A stretch of 64,000 nt of DNA from Paraburkholderia lacunae. GTDB taxonomy: Bacteria > Pseudomonadota > Gammaproteobacteria > Burkholderiales > Burkholderiaceae. The position numbers were made by a program, and so were the translations under genes. This document shows positions 8,617 through 16,704 of the stretch, piece after piece. A model generated the notes under the pieces. That model worked only from the letters and a program-made list of their open reading frames with translations. It made no database searches and had not been told where the DNA came from. How positions within the stretch are numbered: position 1 is the first letter of the stretch; every line of letters begins with the position of its first letter. The DNA lies in contig NZ_QHKS01000012.1 in the NCBI RefSeq assembly GCF_003353175.1, positions 124,001 to 188,000 on the forward strand. Direction: 5' to 3'.

Positions 8617-9069
8617 CGACCGCACAAGGATCGCATCGGCACTTTCGCGGAATTCATTGCGGTCAAGGAAGACGGCGTGGCCCTCAAGCCCACAGCATTC
8701 ACCATGGAAGAAGCGGCTTCAATCCCGCTGGTGGGATTGACCGCCTGGCAGGCGCTGATCGAAAAAGGGCAACTGAAGAAAGGGCAGAAAGTGCTCATAC
8801 ATGCCGGCTCGGGCGGCGTTGGTACCTTCGCCATTCAACTGGCGAAGCATGTGGGCGCGACCGTCGCGACGACAGCGAGCGCGGGGAACGCCGAATTGGT
8901 GAAGCAACTCGGTGCGGATATCGTCATCGATTACAAGAAAGACGACTTTGCGGCCATCCTGAAGGACTACGACGTGGTACTGGATACGCAGGGCGGAAAT
9001 GCCCTCGAGAGGTCGCTGCGAGTGCTCAAGCCGGGTGGCAAACCCATTGGGATCGCCGGTCCGCACTGA
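8617..9069 (+). pseudogene. Relic of a zinc-type/quinone oxidoreductase (MDR superfamily)
   Basis: The frame reads DRIGTFAEFIAV onward, which is the second third of an NADP-dependent MDR oxidoreductase: AASIPLVGLTAWQAL, the Rossmann dinucleotide motif AGSGGVGTFAIQLA and GADIVIDYKK are all intact. The N-terminal catalytic domain is absent (an in-frame stop at 8590 precedes the homology) and the protein ends abruptly after KPGGKPIGIAG with the last roughly 120 residues missing. About 150 of some 330 residues remain, so it cannot be a functional enzyme. No ribosome site is visible. Confidence 0.8.
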
Positions 9070-9142
9070 TGCGACGTCCGGCGGTGTCGACGAGGAAGCT
9101 CAGCAGCACAGCGTACAGTGACGCCTAGTCCGGCTGGATCAT

Positions 9143-10165
9143 TCACGACTCGCCCAGGAGCCTGTCACTCTCGCGTTTGACCACCTTGTAGCACTCGCAA
9201 ACCTGCACTTCCAGGGCGCGTCGGTTCAAGACCTCGATCAGCCCTCGGTTGTAACGGATGACCCCGTCATCCTGCAGTTTTCTCGCCGTCTCCGTCACGC
9301 CGGCTCTGCGCACGCCCAACATGTTCGCAATCAGTTCCTGCGTCATGTGCACATCATTCGACTCCAGGCGATCGAGGCTCAGGAGCAGCCAGCGGCAGAA
9401 CTGCTGGGCTATCGAATGATGCCGGTTGCAAACGGCGGTTTGTGCCATCTGTGTAATCAGCGCTTGCGTGTATCGCAGGAAAAGGCGCTGTATGGCGCCG
9501 CCGCGAGCGAACTCATCCTTCACGATCTGGCCGCTCAGACGAAACGCCTCGCCTGCGCTCTGCACAATCGCGCGGTTCGGCATGGTCTCGCCGCCCATAA
9601 AGAGCGCGACACCCAGCAGTCCGTCTCGACCCACCACGGCAATCTCCGCGGACGCACCGTTTTCCATGACATACAGCATGGAGATGATGGCGGTGGTTGG
9701 AAGATAGACATGGCTGAGATGGTCGCCTGATTCATAAACCACCTGGCCCAGCGGCATGGTCACCAGCGACAGGTGGGGCTCGATACGGCCGCGCTCGTCG
9801 GGCGGCAATGCGGCCAGCAGACGATTCAGGTTCGCCGGGGAGCCGTTCGTTTCGCGGGCGTCCTCGCGCTCCTTTTCGAGCGCGTCATCTCGCCCGTTGA
9901 CTCTCGCAATGAGGTGTTCATGAAGCCCGATCTGCTCTTCGCGATTTTTCTCGGGCAAGAGACTCAGTATCGCTGAGCGCAGCGTGTCGTGGCCCAGCGC
10001 ATCCAGGATCTTGATTTTGGTCAGGGTCCCGAGGTCGCTCTTGCCGGTCCGCCACGCTGAGATTTGCGAGCGCGTGAGCCCCAAACCCTCGGCCAGTTGC
10101 GCATCGCTGCCGAACTGGCCTCGGCGTTTCAGCTCATCGAACAACTCATACCAATCGAACTGCAT
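9143..10165 (-). CDS. Regulator: N-terminal phage-type HTH fused to Crp/Fnr cNMP-binding and HTH domains
   Basis: 340 residues in one frame with three parts. Residues 1-70 contain an extra Cro/XRE-like helix-turn-helix (QLAEGLGLTRSQISAWRTGKSDLG, 23-46), of the sort found in small phage repressors. Residues 75-108 are a charged linker. Residues 112-235 are a cyclic-nucleotide-binding-type beta barrel (MPLGQVVYESGD, GGETMPNRAIVQSAG) and 274-304 a Crp-type helix-turn-helix (TQELIANMLGVRRAGVTETA). The C-terminal two thirds are clearly paralogous to the regulator at 11355-12074, which lacks the front domain. Two palindromes (10184-10203, 10241-10260) precede the start and are probable operators. 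The ligand is unknown. Confidence 0.85.
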   Translation of the reverse strand: MQFDWYELFDELKRRGQFGSDAQLAEGLGLTRSQISAWRTGKSDLGTLTKIKILDALGHDTLRSAILSLLPEKNREEQIGLHEHLIARVNGRDDALEKEREDARETNGSPANLNRLLAALPPDERGRIEPHLSLVTMPLGQVVYESGDHLSHVYLPTTAIISMLYVMENGASAEIAVVGRDGLLGVALFMGGETMPNRAIVQSAGEAFRLSGQIVKDEFARGGAIQRLFLRYTQALITQMAQTAVCNRHHSIAQQFCRWLLLSLDRLESNDVHMTQELIANMLGVRRAGVTETARKLQDDGVIRYNRGLIEVLNRRALEVQVCECYKVVKRESDRLLGES

Positions 10166-10183
10166 CGTGTGATAGCCGAAATG

Positions 10184-10203
10184 ATGTCAAATTTATTTGA
10201 CAT
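10184..10203. promoter_or_regulatory. Palindromic operator candidate O1
   Basis: ATGTCAAAT-TT-ATTTGACAT is a perfect 9-bp inverted repeat with a 2-bp centre, 19 bp upstream of the ATG of the fused HTH-Crp regulator (minus strand). It probably mediates autoregulation, most likely through the extra N-terminal helix-turn-helix. Confidence 0.65.
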
Positions 10204-10240
10204 GGATTGGCCGCCATGAAATACTCGCTGCTGGGCCAAT

Positions 10241-10260
10241 GTGTCAAATTTGTTCGACAT
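10241..10260. promoter_or_regulatory. Palindromic operator candidate O2
   Basis: GTGTCAAATTTGTTCGACAT matches O1 at 17 of 20 positions and is centred 57 bp away, in the gap between the fused regulator and the divergent gene at 10347. The pair could serve both promoters. Confidence 0.6.
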
Positions 10261-10346
10261 TTATAGCATACGCACCCTCTTGTCGTGATGCTGGGTTCAC
10301 GCCTCTGGCATTCATGCCGCGCTCGTGCATTCCATGGGATAGCCGC

Positions 10347-10718
10347 ATGAGCGATTCACCTTCGTATCTCCGTCTCCCTTCCGCGCTCTCCAACAGGCCG
10401 CTGGCCGTCATTTCCCCATCGCTCGACGACGATCAGTTTGCCGCCCATCAGGTTGAATTCATCAAGCACGTGTTCGGTTACTGTACCTACCTGCGAGAAC
10501 ACTCCCGCGAAACACCTATGTCCGACGCGTTTCTGTCGGTCTTCGTGAACCTCTTTGACGCGATGGACGCGAATGCGCCGGACGATGCACGCCGGTGCGC
10601 CGGACAGTTGCTGAAGATTTTCCGGGTGGTCATTCCTGAGTTCGACCTCGAGCTGCGGACGCAATTGGCACCTCATTTGCCGCGCGACATCGAAACGCAA
10701 GTGCTGGAAAAATCCTGA
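10347..10718 (+). CDS. Hypothetical protein divergent from the fused regulator
   Basis: 123 residues from the ATG at 10347; an in-frame upstream start exists but would run through the operators, so I prefer this one. It is soluble, mostly helical in the second half (FIKHVFGYCTYLREHS, then DDARRCAGQLLKIFRVVIPEFDLE), acidic, with no signal peptide. No family is recognised. It is divergent from the HTH-Crp fusion across two shared palindromes, so it is the likely regulated neighbour. Confidence 0.6.
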   Translation: MSDSPSYLRLPSALSNRPLAVISPSLDDDQFAAHQVEFIKHVFGYCTYLREHSRETPMSDAFLSVFVNLFDAMDANAPDDARRCAGQLLKIFRVVIPEFDLELRTQLAPHLPRDIETQVLEKS

Positions 10719-10806
10719 AAGTCAGCCTCAAGTGATTCACATGAATCGGTTCGTGCAATTGAAGCCGCTTGAGCGATCAAGCAGGACGGCCTTCGATCAA
10801 AGTGAA

Positions 10807-10820
10807 GTACGGTACCGGGC
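10807..10820 (+). promoter_or_regulatory. GTACGG palindrome instance (first half perfect)
   Basis: GTACGG-TA-CCGGGC; matches the recurrent element GTACGG-N2-CCGTAC at 10 of 12 defined bases, centred 75 bp before the ATG of the 73-residue gene at 10889. Confidence 0.4.
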
Positions 10821-10888
10821 AGAGTGCACACCCCTTCGTCAGATAGACTTCCTGCGGTGACGTACGGGGCCGCCGAAGGGGAGATGCC

Positions 10889-11110
10889 ATGATCTGCACG
10901 GACATTGAAGACAACTTGCGTGATCTCGAAAGGTTCATTTCGCGCGTCGTTCCGAACAAGGCGGTACCGTTGGCTCGTTGGCGCGAACGGCTGGAAGTTC
11001 TGCTGGAGCGCGACGGTCTCATCCCATTGGAGCGCCAGCAGCTGACCGTAATCATCGAGCGAATCATCGAACTCCAGCGCGAAACGGGAGCGCTGCGCTA
11101 CAACGCCTGA
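10889..11110 (+). CDS. Small helical protein, unknown function
   Basis: 73 residues, no signal peptide, two or three predicted helices (NLRDLERFISRVV, LARWRERLEVLLERDG, RQQLTVIIERIIELQRETGALR), a size and composition suited to a small regulatory or scaffold protein. The ATG is preceded by GGGGAGATGCC. It carries one of the GTACGG palindromes upstream, which ties it to the small stress genes further downstream. No family is recognised. Confidence 0.6.
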   Translation: MICTDIEDNLRDLERFISRVVPNKAVPLARWRERLEVLLERDGLIPLERQQLTVIIERIIELQRETGALRYNA

Positions 11111-11354
11111 ACCGATTGCCCTATGTCACGGCCTTGCTACGTTTGGATTTCTCGCGTGAGATCGGGTCCAAATGTACCGCCATGGGTGTGCCACCTATAA
11201 TTCCAATGTGGGGTGGAGCCTGCTGCGGGCCACCGCGCGTGGTGATGCAATAGGCCGTTCGGAACGGTCATACAACTGCGCCTGACACCACATCATGTTA
11301 GTCGCAATCTTACTAATACGACGCCGCTTCTTTCAGGATATCGGGGAGTGTCTC

Positions 11355-12074
11355 ATGTCGGACACCAATCAACCTCATGACAACCACCTGCTCGCGGTCT
11401 TGCCTGAAGCAGAGTGGTCGCGCATCGGACCACATCTGGTACAGGTGGAGATGCCGCTGGGACAGGTCGTCTACGAATCGGGCGACCGCCTCGACCATGT
11501 CTATTTCCCGTCCACCGCAATCGTTTCGCTGCTGTATGTGATGGAAGACGGCGCGTCCGGCGAGATTGCGATCGTCGGCAATGAGGGAGTGATCGGCATT
11601 GCCCTCTTCATGGGTGGCGAAACCACGCCAAGCCGGGCGGTCGTTCAGAGCGCGGGGAAGGCGTACCGGCTGGAGGCCCGCATCCTGAAGGAGGAGTTCC
11701 ATCGCGCCGGCCCAATGCAACGGCTGCTGTTGCGCTATACCCAGGCGCTCATCACGCAGATGGCGCAGACCGCGGTGTGCAACCGGCATCATTCGATCGA
11801 TAAGCAGTTGTGCCGCTGGTTGCTGCTGAGCATCGACCGCCTGCCGTCCAACGAACTGACGATGACCCAGGAACTGATTGCCAACATGCTTGGCGTGCGC
11901 CGGCCCGGCGTCACCGAAGCGGCGATGAAGTTGCAGGATGCAGGCCTGATCCGCTACAGCTATGGTCACATCGAAGTGCTGGATCGACCGGGGCTCGAAA
12001 AGCGCGTGTGCGAATGCTACGGCGTGGTGAAGCGGGAATTCGACCGCCTGTTGCCCGACCTGAGAGCGCTATAG
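11355..12074 (+). CDS. Crp/Fnr-family transcriptional regulator
   Basis: 239 residues. The cyclic-nucleotide-binding-type barrel covers about 15-125 (MPLGQVVYESGDRLDHVYFP, GEIAIVGNEGVIGIALFMGG) and the Crp helix-turn-helix about 170-205 (TMTQELIANMLGVRRPGVTEAA). The start ATG at 11355 is chosen because GGGGAG lies seven bases upstream and the MSDTNQ start aligns with the end of the linker in the paralogue at 9143-10165; a start 60 bases further upstream would add a hydrophobic tail. It lacks the [4Fe-4S] cysteine spacing of FNR. A decayed third copy lies at 32875-33075. Confidence 0.87.
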   Translation: MSDTNQPHDNHLLAVLPEAEWSRIGPHLVQVEMPLGQVVYESGDRLDHVYFPSTAIVSLLYVMEDGASGEIAIVGNEGVIGIALFMGGETTPSRAVVQSAGKAYRLEARILKEEFHRAGPMQRLLLRYTQALITQMAQTAVCNRHHSIDKQLCRWLLLSIDRLPSNELTMTQELIANMLGVRRPGVTEAAMKLQDAGLIRYSYGHIEVLDRPGLEKRVCECYGVVKREFDRLLPDLRAL

Positions 12075-12373
12075 GTAACGCGTCATTTGCGCGGCAGCGC
12101 CGCCCAACCTCGCTCAATGATGCGGCTGTCGATGCGGACGTCAACGGCCCGCTGCACGCGACGCCCTGACGGACTGTCGATCTTCACCGCGAGAATTGGG
12201 TTGATGCCGATCGGCCGTCGTTACGCATACATTCTGCTTAACTAAAGATCTATCTTTGCCTGATACCGTACAGACACATGCCTGTCATGGGGGAGAGAGT
12301 TGACCTGAGAAATATAGACGCAGGCGAACCCGGGTGTCGCCATGATGAAGCTCGACTACCATTGGACACCGCG

Positions 12374-14047
12374 ATGAACATCAGTCCTCTCGCTGGTAAG
12401 CCGGCACCCCATGCGATGCTGGTCAACGTCCCCCGGCTTGTCACGTCGTACTACACCGAAAGGCCGGACCCCGCGATCCCGGCGCAGCGGGTCGCGTTCG
12501 GCACCTCCGGGCATCGCGGCTCGGCGTTCGCGCGCAGCTTCAATGAGTGGCATGTGCTTGCCATCACGCAGGCGATCTGCCGTTATCGGCGGCAGCAGGG
12601 TATCGACGGCCCGCTGTTTATCGGCATCGACACGCATGCGCTGTCTGAACCGGCTTACGCGAATGCGCTCGAGGTGCTGGCCGCCAACGGCGTTGAGCTC
12701 ATGATTGCGCAAAACAGCGAATACACGCCCACGCCGGCAGTGTCGCACGCCATCGTCGCGTACAACCGCGGCCGCACCGCGGGACTGGCGGACGGCATCG
12801 TGGTGACGCCGTCGCACAATCCACCGGAAAGCGGTGGTTTCAAATACAACCCGCCGAGTGGCGGCCCCGCCGACGAGGCCGTGACCGGCTGGATCGAAGC
12901 GTCAGCGAACGGATTTCTCGAAAGCAAGCTTGATGGCGTGCTGCGTATGTGTTTATCGAAGGCGCTGCGCGCCACGACGACGCACCGGCATGACTTCCTC
13001 AACGCTTACGTGGGCGATCTCGTCAGCGTCATCGATATGGATGTGGTGCGTGGCGCGCCGGTCCTCCTGGGAGTCGACCCGCTTGGTGGCGCGGGTGTGC
13101 ACTACTGGGGGCCGATTGCCGAGCGCTATGGCCTGAATTTGAGCGTGGTCAACGACGACGTCGATCCAACCTTCCGCTTCATGAGCGTCGATTGGGATGG
13201 ACAGATTCGTATGGATCCGTCGTCGCCGTATGCGATGCAAACGCTGATCGACCAGAAGGATCGCTTCGACGTGGCTTTTGCGTGCGACACCGATCACGAT
13301 CGCCATGGCGTCGTCACCCGGCACGCCGGGCTGCTGCCGCCGAATCACTATCTCACGGTCCTTATCGACTATCTGTATTCTCATCGCCCGCGGTGGCGCG
13401 CCCATGCGGCGGTGGGCAAGACCGTTGTCAGCAGCCAGATGATCGATCGCGTGAGCGAGAAGCTCGGTCGTGCGCTTTACGAAGTGCCGGTTGGATTCAA
13501 ATGGTTTGTCGACGGGTTGCTCGACGGCTCGCTTGGCTTCTGCGGGGAGGAGAGCGCGGGCGCCAGCTGTCTGCGGCTCGACGGCACGGCGTGGACAACC
13601 GACAAGGATGGCATCGTACCCGCGTTGCTGTCGGCTGAGATCACGATACGCGCCGGGCGGGACCCCGCTGAAATCTACCGGGATCTTACCCAGAGGCTGG
13701 GCGACCCGGTTGAACGTCGCGTGCAAGCTGCGGCCACGGCGCAGCAGCGTGAGCAGCTGGGGCGGCTTTCACCTGCGCAGTTTCCTCACACCGAACTGGC
13801 CGGCGAAAGGATCGAGCAGGTGCTTGACCGGGCGCCAGGCAATCACGCCGCGATTGGCGGCATCAAGGTAATCACGAAGAACGGCTGGTTCGCCGCGCGT
13901 CCGTCAGGAACCGAAGATATCTACAAGATCTACGCGGAGAGCTTCCTGGGTGAAGATCACCTGACGCGCATCGTTGACGAGGCCCAGGCGATGGTCGATG
14001 GCGTGCTTGCGGAATACGCGACAACCCATGACGGCGCTCAGCCGTGA
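12374..14047 (+). CDS. pgm: Phosphoglucomutase (alpha-D-glucose phosphate-specific)
   Basis: Interconverts glucose 1-phosphate and glucose 6-phosphate in the cytoplasm, linking glycolysis with glycogen, trehalose and cell-surface sugar nucleotides. 557 residues, close to the 546 of E. coli Pgm, and similar end to end. FGTSGHRGSA is at 42-51, the phosphoserine loop TPSHNPPE at 145-152 (Ser147), the metal loop DTDHDRHG at about 300, the sugar-binding GEESAGAS and the phosphate-binding RPSGTED near the C-terminus. The ATG at 12374 is chosen because the sequence from there aligns with the E. coli start; a longer frame begins 96 bases upstream. Confidence 0.95.
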   Translation: MNISPLAGKPAPHAMLVNVPRLVTSYYTERPDPAIPAQRVAFGTSGHRGSAFARSFNEWHVLAITQAICRYRRQQGIDGPLFIGIDTHALSEPAYANALEVLAANGVELMIAQNSEYTPTPAVSHAIVAYNRGRTAGLADGIVVTPSHNPPESGGFKYNPPSGGPADEAVTGWIEASANGFLESKLDGVLRMCLSKALRATTTHRHDFLNAYVGDLVSVIDMDVVRGAPVLLGVDPLGGAGVHYWGPIAERYGLNLSVVNDDVDPTFRFMSVDWDGQIRMDPSSPYAMQTLIDQKDRFDVAFACDTDHDRHGVVTRHAGLLPPNHYLTVLIDYLYSHRPRWRAHAAVGKTVVSSQMIDRVSEKLGRALYEVPVGFKWFVDGLLDGSLGFCGEESAGASCLRLDGTAWTTDKDGIVPALLSAEITIRAGRDPAEIYRDLTQRLGDPVERRVQAAATAQQREQLGRLSPAQFPHTELAGERIEQVLDRAPGNHAAIGGIKVITKNGWFAARPSGTEDIYKIYAESFLGEDHLTRIVDEAQAMVDGVLAEYATTHDGAQP

Positions 14048-14315
14048 GGGAAGACGCGCAAGAAGCTCGACCGGCGCGTCGGGCGTTGACGGATATGGCC
14101 TGGCGGATGAGGCGCGGGCGGAGAAGCGCAAACAGGATGCAACTCTGATCGATCCGGCAGCGAGCAAGTGGCGCTATCGGCCTGCCCCGCGCGCAGCGAG
14201 AACTCCGGAGTGAAGTGCTGACAAAGGGATCCTTTCCACTGGCATCACGCTGTCGCAATACGCGCTTATTCTTTGTCGCGACGGTATGAACTGGGCACCG
14301 TCTGAAGGACACGCT

Positions 14316-14471
14316 ATGACGTACGCAATGTGGGGAATCGCAATCGGGATGGCACTGATGTTTGGCGTCTCGCTGTATCGGTATAGCCAGCCGCCCGCGC
14401 GCGAGCCGCGTGCTCGCCGGGCGGCCAGGCAGAGAGAGTGGGGCAGGTTGCGCGAGCGCTACGGTCTGTAG
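14316..14471 (+). CDS. 51-residue single-helix membrane protein
   Basis: Starts MTYAMWGIAIGMALMFGV, one transmembrane helix at about 3-22, followed by a strongly basic tail (REPRARRAARQRE). I take the ATG at 14316, preceded by GAAGGAC, rather than one 30 bases upstream. It is the first of the run of very small membrane or exported proteins that fills the next 12 kb. Function is unknown. Confidence 0.5.
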   Translation: MTYAMWGIAIGMALMFGVSLYRYSQPPAREPRARRAARQREWGRLRERYGL

Positions 14472-14479
14472 TCCCGGAA

Positions 14480-14827
14480 TCAAGCGTCGGTAAATGGATT
14501 GCCCTGCCTGGCAGATAGCGTTTGCGGCTTTGTGACCAGATGGTTCGACAACCAATACGTCGCTTTGCTCAACCCAAGCGCGTGAAAGTCCTGGCCAAGT
14601 TCACAGACAAATATCCGATCGTCCGGTGCGGTTGCCTGTGAAAATGACTTCGCTAGCTGGCCGGCATCGCGGTTGGTGTTGAGAACCAGGAAGACGCCCA
14701 TTCGGTGAAGATGCAAGAATTCATATTCCCCGCCGGAAACCTGCGCTGCGATGTCCTTGATTTTGGCATGCTGCTCAGTCGGTTCGCCAATGAAGATGCT
14801 GACGAGATACGTCGCTTTCTTGATCAT
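14480..14827 (-). CDS. Hypothetical protein, 115 residues
   Basis: Soluble, mixed alpha/beta, beginning MIKKATYLVSIFIG and containing FLHLHRMGVFLVLNTN and DDRIFVCELGQDFHALG. The pattern of alternating strands with one or two helices looks like a compact domain that senses or binds something, but I recognise no family. Its stop lies nine bases from the stop of the small gene on the other strand, with no clear terminator in between. No neighbour explains its role. Confidence 0.6.
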   Translation of the reverse strand: MIKKATYLVSIFIGEPTEQHAKIKDIAAQVSGGEYEFLHLHRMGVFLVLNTNRDAGQLAKSFSQATAPDDRIFVCELGQDFHALGLSKATYWLSNHLVTKPQTLSARQGNPFTDA

Positions 14828-15017
14828 GTGCGCACCTCATGTAGTCGTTGAAAAGGTTGAGTGTAGTGATAGGGGCGCAACGAAAGGCACGCCCTGAAGC
14901 TACGGACGCTCCGATCTGCGCTCCTTTCTCATTCCATGCGGGCATGCGCGAGGTGGCAGGGGGCACGCCAGACTTCACGACTATTTGCTATGAGGTCGGC
15001 GACGCTATGTGGCATGC

Positions 15018-15125
15018 CTAGTAATGGTCGTGAGCCTCGTGGTAGTCGCTGCCCCCGTGGTATTCGCCGCCGACGCCGACCGGGACGAGGATGCACGCGC
15101 TCAGACCGGCAATCAGAGACCGTAT
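15018..15125 (-). pseudogene. Short lipoprotein-like remnant with ATA in place of a start codon
   Basis: Read on the minus strand, the frame gives RSLIAGLSACILVPVG followed by a Gly/Tyr/His-rich tail ending HEAHDHY and a stop. This is the shape of the small Burkholderia lipoproteins (short leader, Cys, then a YHE/HDH-rich tail). The codon where ATG is expected is ATA, and no alternative start or ribosome site is near, so it is probably decayed. A perfect GTACGG palindrome lies 74 bp upstream, at the position seen for the intact small genes. Confidence 0.4.
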
Positions 15126-15191
15126 CGGACACGTTGAAACGCAAGTGTCGCGACGCGTGTAGATAGAGTGCTCGCACCCTGGATTGAAGTC

Positions 15192-15207
15192 GGTACGGTT
15201 CCGTACC
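15192..15207 (-). promoter_or_regulatory. GTACGG-N2-CCGTAC palindrome, perfect
   Basis: GGTACGG-TT-CCGTACC, a perfect 7-bp inverted repeat. It is centred 74 bp upstream of the lipoprotein remnant on the minus strand. Confidence 0.6.
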
Positions 15208-15275
15208 CGGTGGTGTCCTAATGGTCTGGTGGCGTTCGCGCAGCGCTTTCGTGTACGGTGACCGGGGGGCTGGTG

Positions 15276-15488
15276 CTATCCGCGGCGAGTCGTCTCGCGC
15301 TCGAACTCGTTGAGCAGATTGAGTAGCCGGGTCACGCGTTTGGTTCCATCTGGAAGCAGGGCCTGCTGCGCCACCAGCGACGTGATGCGATGTCGCCAGT
15401 ACGTTACTGAAAGCGAATTGCTCCGGTGAATTAACGGGAGAACGTATTCGAGGTGCGTCAGATCTTTTGCAAACTCGTGGTGCGACAT
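15276..15488 (-). CDS. Small helical protein, 70 residues
   Basis: MSHHEFAKDLTHLEYV onward: soluble, helical, basic, with a leucine-rich end (RVTRLLNLLNEFERE). The start at 15488 is preceded by CAGGGAA; a longer frame to 15617 has no ribosome site and an improbable composition. A partial GTACGG palindrome lies 72 bp upstream, so it belongs to the same set as its neighbours. No family is recognised. Confidence 0.6.
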   Translation of the reverse strand: MSHHEFAKDLTHLEYVLPLIHRSNSLSVTYWRHRITSLVAQQALLPDGTKRVTRLLNLLNEFERETTRRG

Positions 15489-15553
15489 TGTGTTCCCTGG
15501 AGAGGCTGGTCGATGCCTCACGCAGACTGTACGTCGACTTCGTGTCGTTGTCT

Positions 15554-15567
15554 GCACGTTACCGTAC
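15554..15567 (-). promoter_or_regulatory. GTACGG palindrome instance (one perfect half)
   Basis: On the minus strand GTACGG-TA-ACGTGC; 10 of 12 defined bases match. Centred 72 bp before the ATG of the 70-residue gene. Confidence 0.4.
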
Positions 15568-15658
15568 ATGATGTGTATTGGTTTAGATGCTTGAGATCGA
15601 AGTTTGACTGGCTCCATGCTGAGCCACGGTGCAACTCTGCTCCGCTGAATGAGGATGC

Positions 15659-15931
15659 TCAGAGTACCGCTGCCTGAACCTTGCCATCGACGATGTCTTT
15701 ACCGAACTGCATCGCGAGTTCGAGGGCATCGCCAGCGCTGGCCGGACTTGCTGCACCAAACACAGTCGAATAGAGCCGCGCATCCTTGCCGCTGGACGGA
15801 ATCGTGACGATCCGCACGATCGAAGAAAAGCGTCTGGGACCCTTGGCGAAAGGGTTGCTATAAGGCGGGAATACCTGGTGGGAATACGCGCGTAGTTCGT
15901 ACCCTCGGTACAAAGCGGTAGGGATAGACAT
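15659..15931 (-). CDS. Hypothetical protein, 90 residues
   Basis: Begins MSIPTALYRGYELRAYSHQV and contains PYSNPFAKGPRRFSSIVRIV. It is strand-rich in the first two thirds and helical at the end (DALELAMQFGKDIVDG). No signal peptide; probably a cytoplasmic compact fold. The start at 15931 is supported by AGGAG nine bases upstream, so a longer frame reaching 16024 is rejected. No family is recognised. Confidence 0.65.
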   Translation of the reverse strand: MSIPTALYRGYELRAYSHQVFPPYSNPFAKGPRRFSSIVRIVTIPSSGKDARLYSTVFGAASPASAGDALELAMQFGKDIVDGKVQAAVL

Positions 15932-16078
15932 GATGACGTGCTCCTGAGAGGAAGCGGACCGTCGTTGAGCGGTGCCCAGGTTCCGACGACGAGTCGGGTG
16001 GCCAGTTGCACCGGATTGCTTCACGGTGCGCTCAATACCATTGCAAAGCAGATAGATTCACAACGGCGTAGGGGAGAA

Positions 16079-16101
16079 AAGGCTGGCGTTTCGCCAGCCT
16101 T
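16079..16101 (-). terminator. Rho-independent terminator of the phasin gene
   Basis: AAGGCTGGCG and CGCCAGCCTT form a perfect 10-bp stem with a 3-base loop. On the minus strand it is followed by TTTTC, about 100 bases after the phasin stop codon. Confidence 0.8.
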
Positions 16102-16197
16102 CCATTCAGGCGGTGAGTCCGCCAGACGACCCGCTTGTGTGGGTCGTTGTTGTTGTGCCACCCGGGATTGTGCCGCCCAGGCGGCAGTTGCGATGGG

Positions 16198-16704
16198 CTA
16201 GGCGATGTCAGTTACCGCGGTACGGTCGGTGCTGCCAGCGCCAGTCGTGCGCTTGACGTACTCGGGCGTTTCGTCGATTGCTTTTTCCAGCGTAGCAATG
16301 ACAGATTGCATTGCGCCCACTGCGGCGTCCGCACCAAACGGCGCACCGTTGCCCATGTTCGAGCCGAACCGGGTCCACGCGTCAGCGTATTGATCGCGCA
16401 GGGCCTTACCCGCCTTTATCAGTGCGGCCTGGAACTGCGTATCGATATCCTTGACATGATGCGCGTAGGACAAGGCCCGCTCAACAAACTGCTGCTGCGA
16501 CAAGGCTGCCCCCGCGACCGGGGTCAGACTGAATTGCCACGATGACACGGCACTTTTCCCTTCGTTTACGGTGGCTTTCAGCGCCGCCAGATTCAACTCA
16601 GTCAGCTTCCGCAGGCTCTCGAGTACATCGCGCTGGAAATCAAACAGTGCGGGGAACGAGTGTAGGCCGAAATCGGCGGTTTGTTCAATGGCGCGATTGT
16701 TCAT
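16198..16704 (-). CDS. Phasin family protein
   Basis: 168 residues starting MNNRAIEQTADFGLHSF. Phasins coat polyhydroxyalkanoate granules and control their size. The sequence is amphipathic helix over most of its length (FQRDVLESLRKLTELNLAALKATVNEGKSA matches the phasin_2 pattern of LE-x-L-x-x-L-x-x-N-L-A). The C-terminus is Ala/Thr-rich and disordered. The start at 16704 follows AGGAGCATTT, so an upstream extension to 16911 is not supported. It is followed by a strong terminator and stands alone. Many Burkholderia carry several phasins, some stress-induced. Confidence 0.85.
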   Translation of the reverse strand: MNNRAIEQTADFGLHSFPALFDFQRDVLESLRKLTELNLAALKATVNEGKSAVSSWQFSLTPVAGAALSQQQFVERALSYAHHVKDIDTQFQAALIKAGKALRDQYADAWTRFGSNMGNGAPFGADAAVGAMQSVIATLEKAIDETPEYVKRTTGAGSTDRTAVTDIA

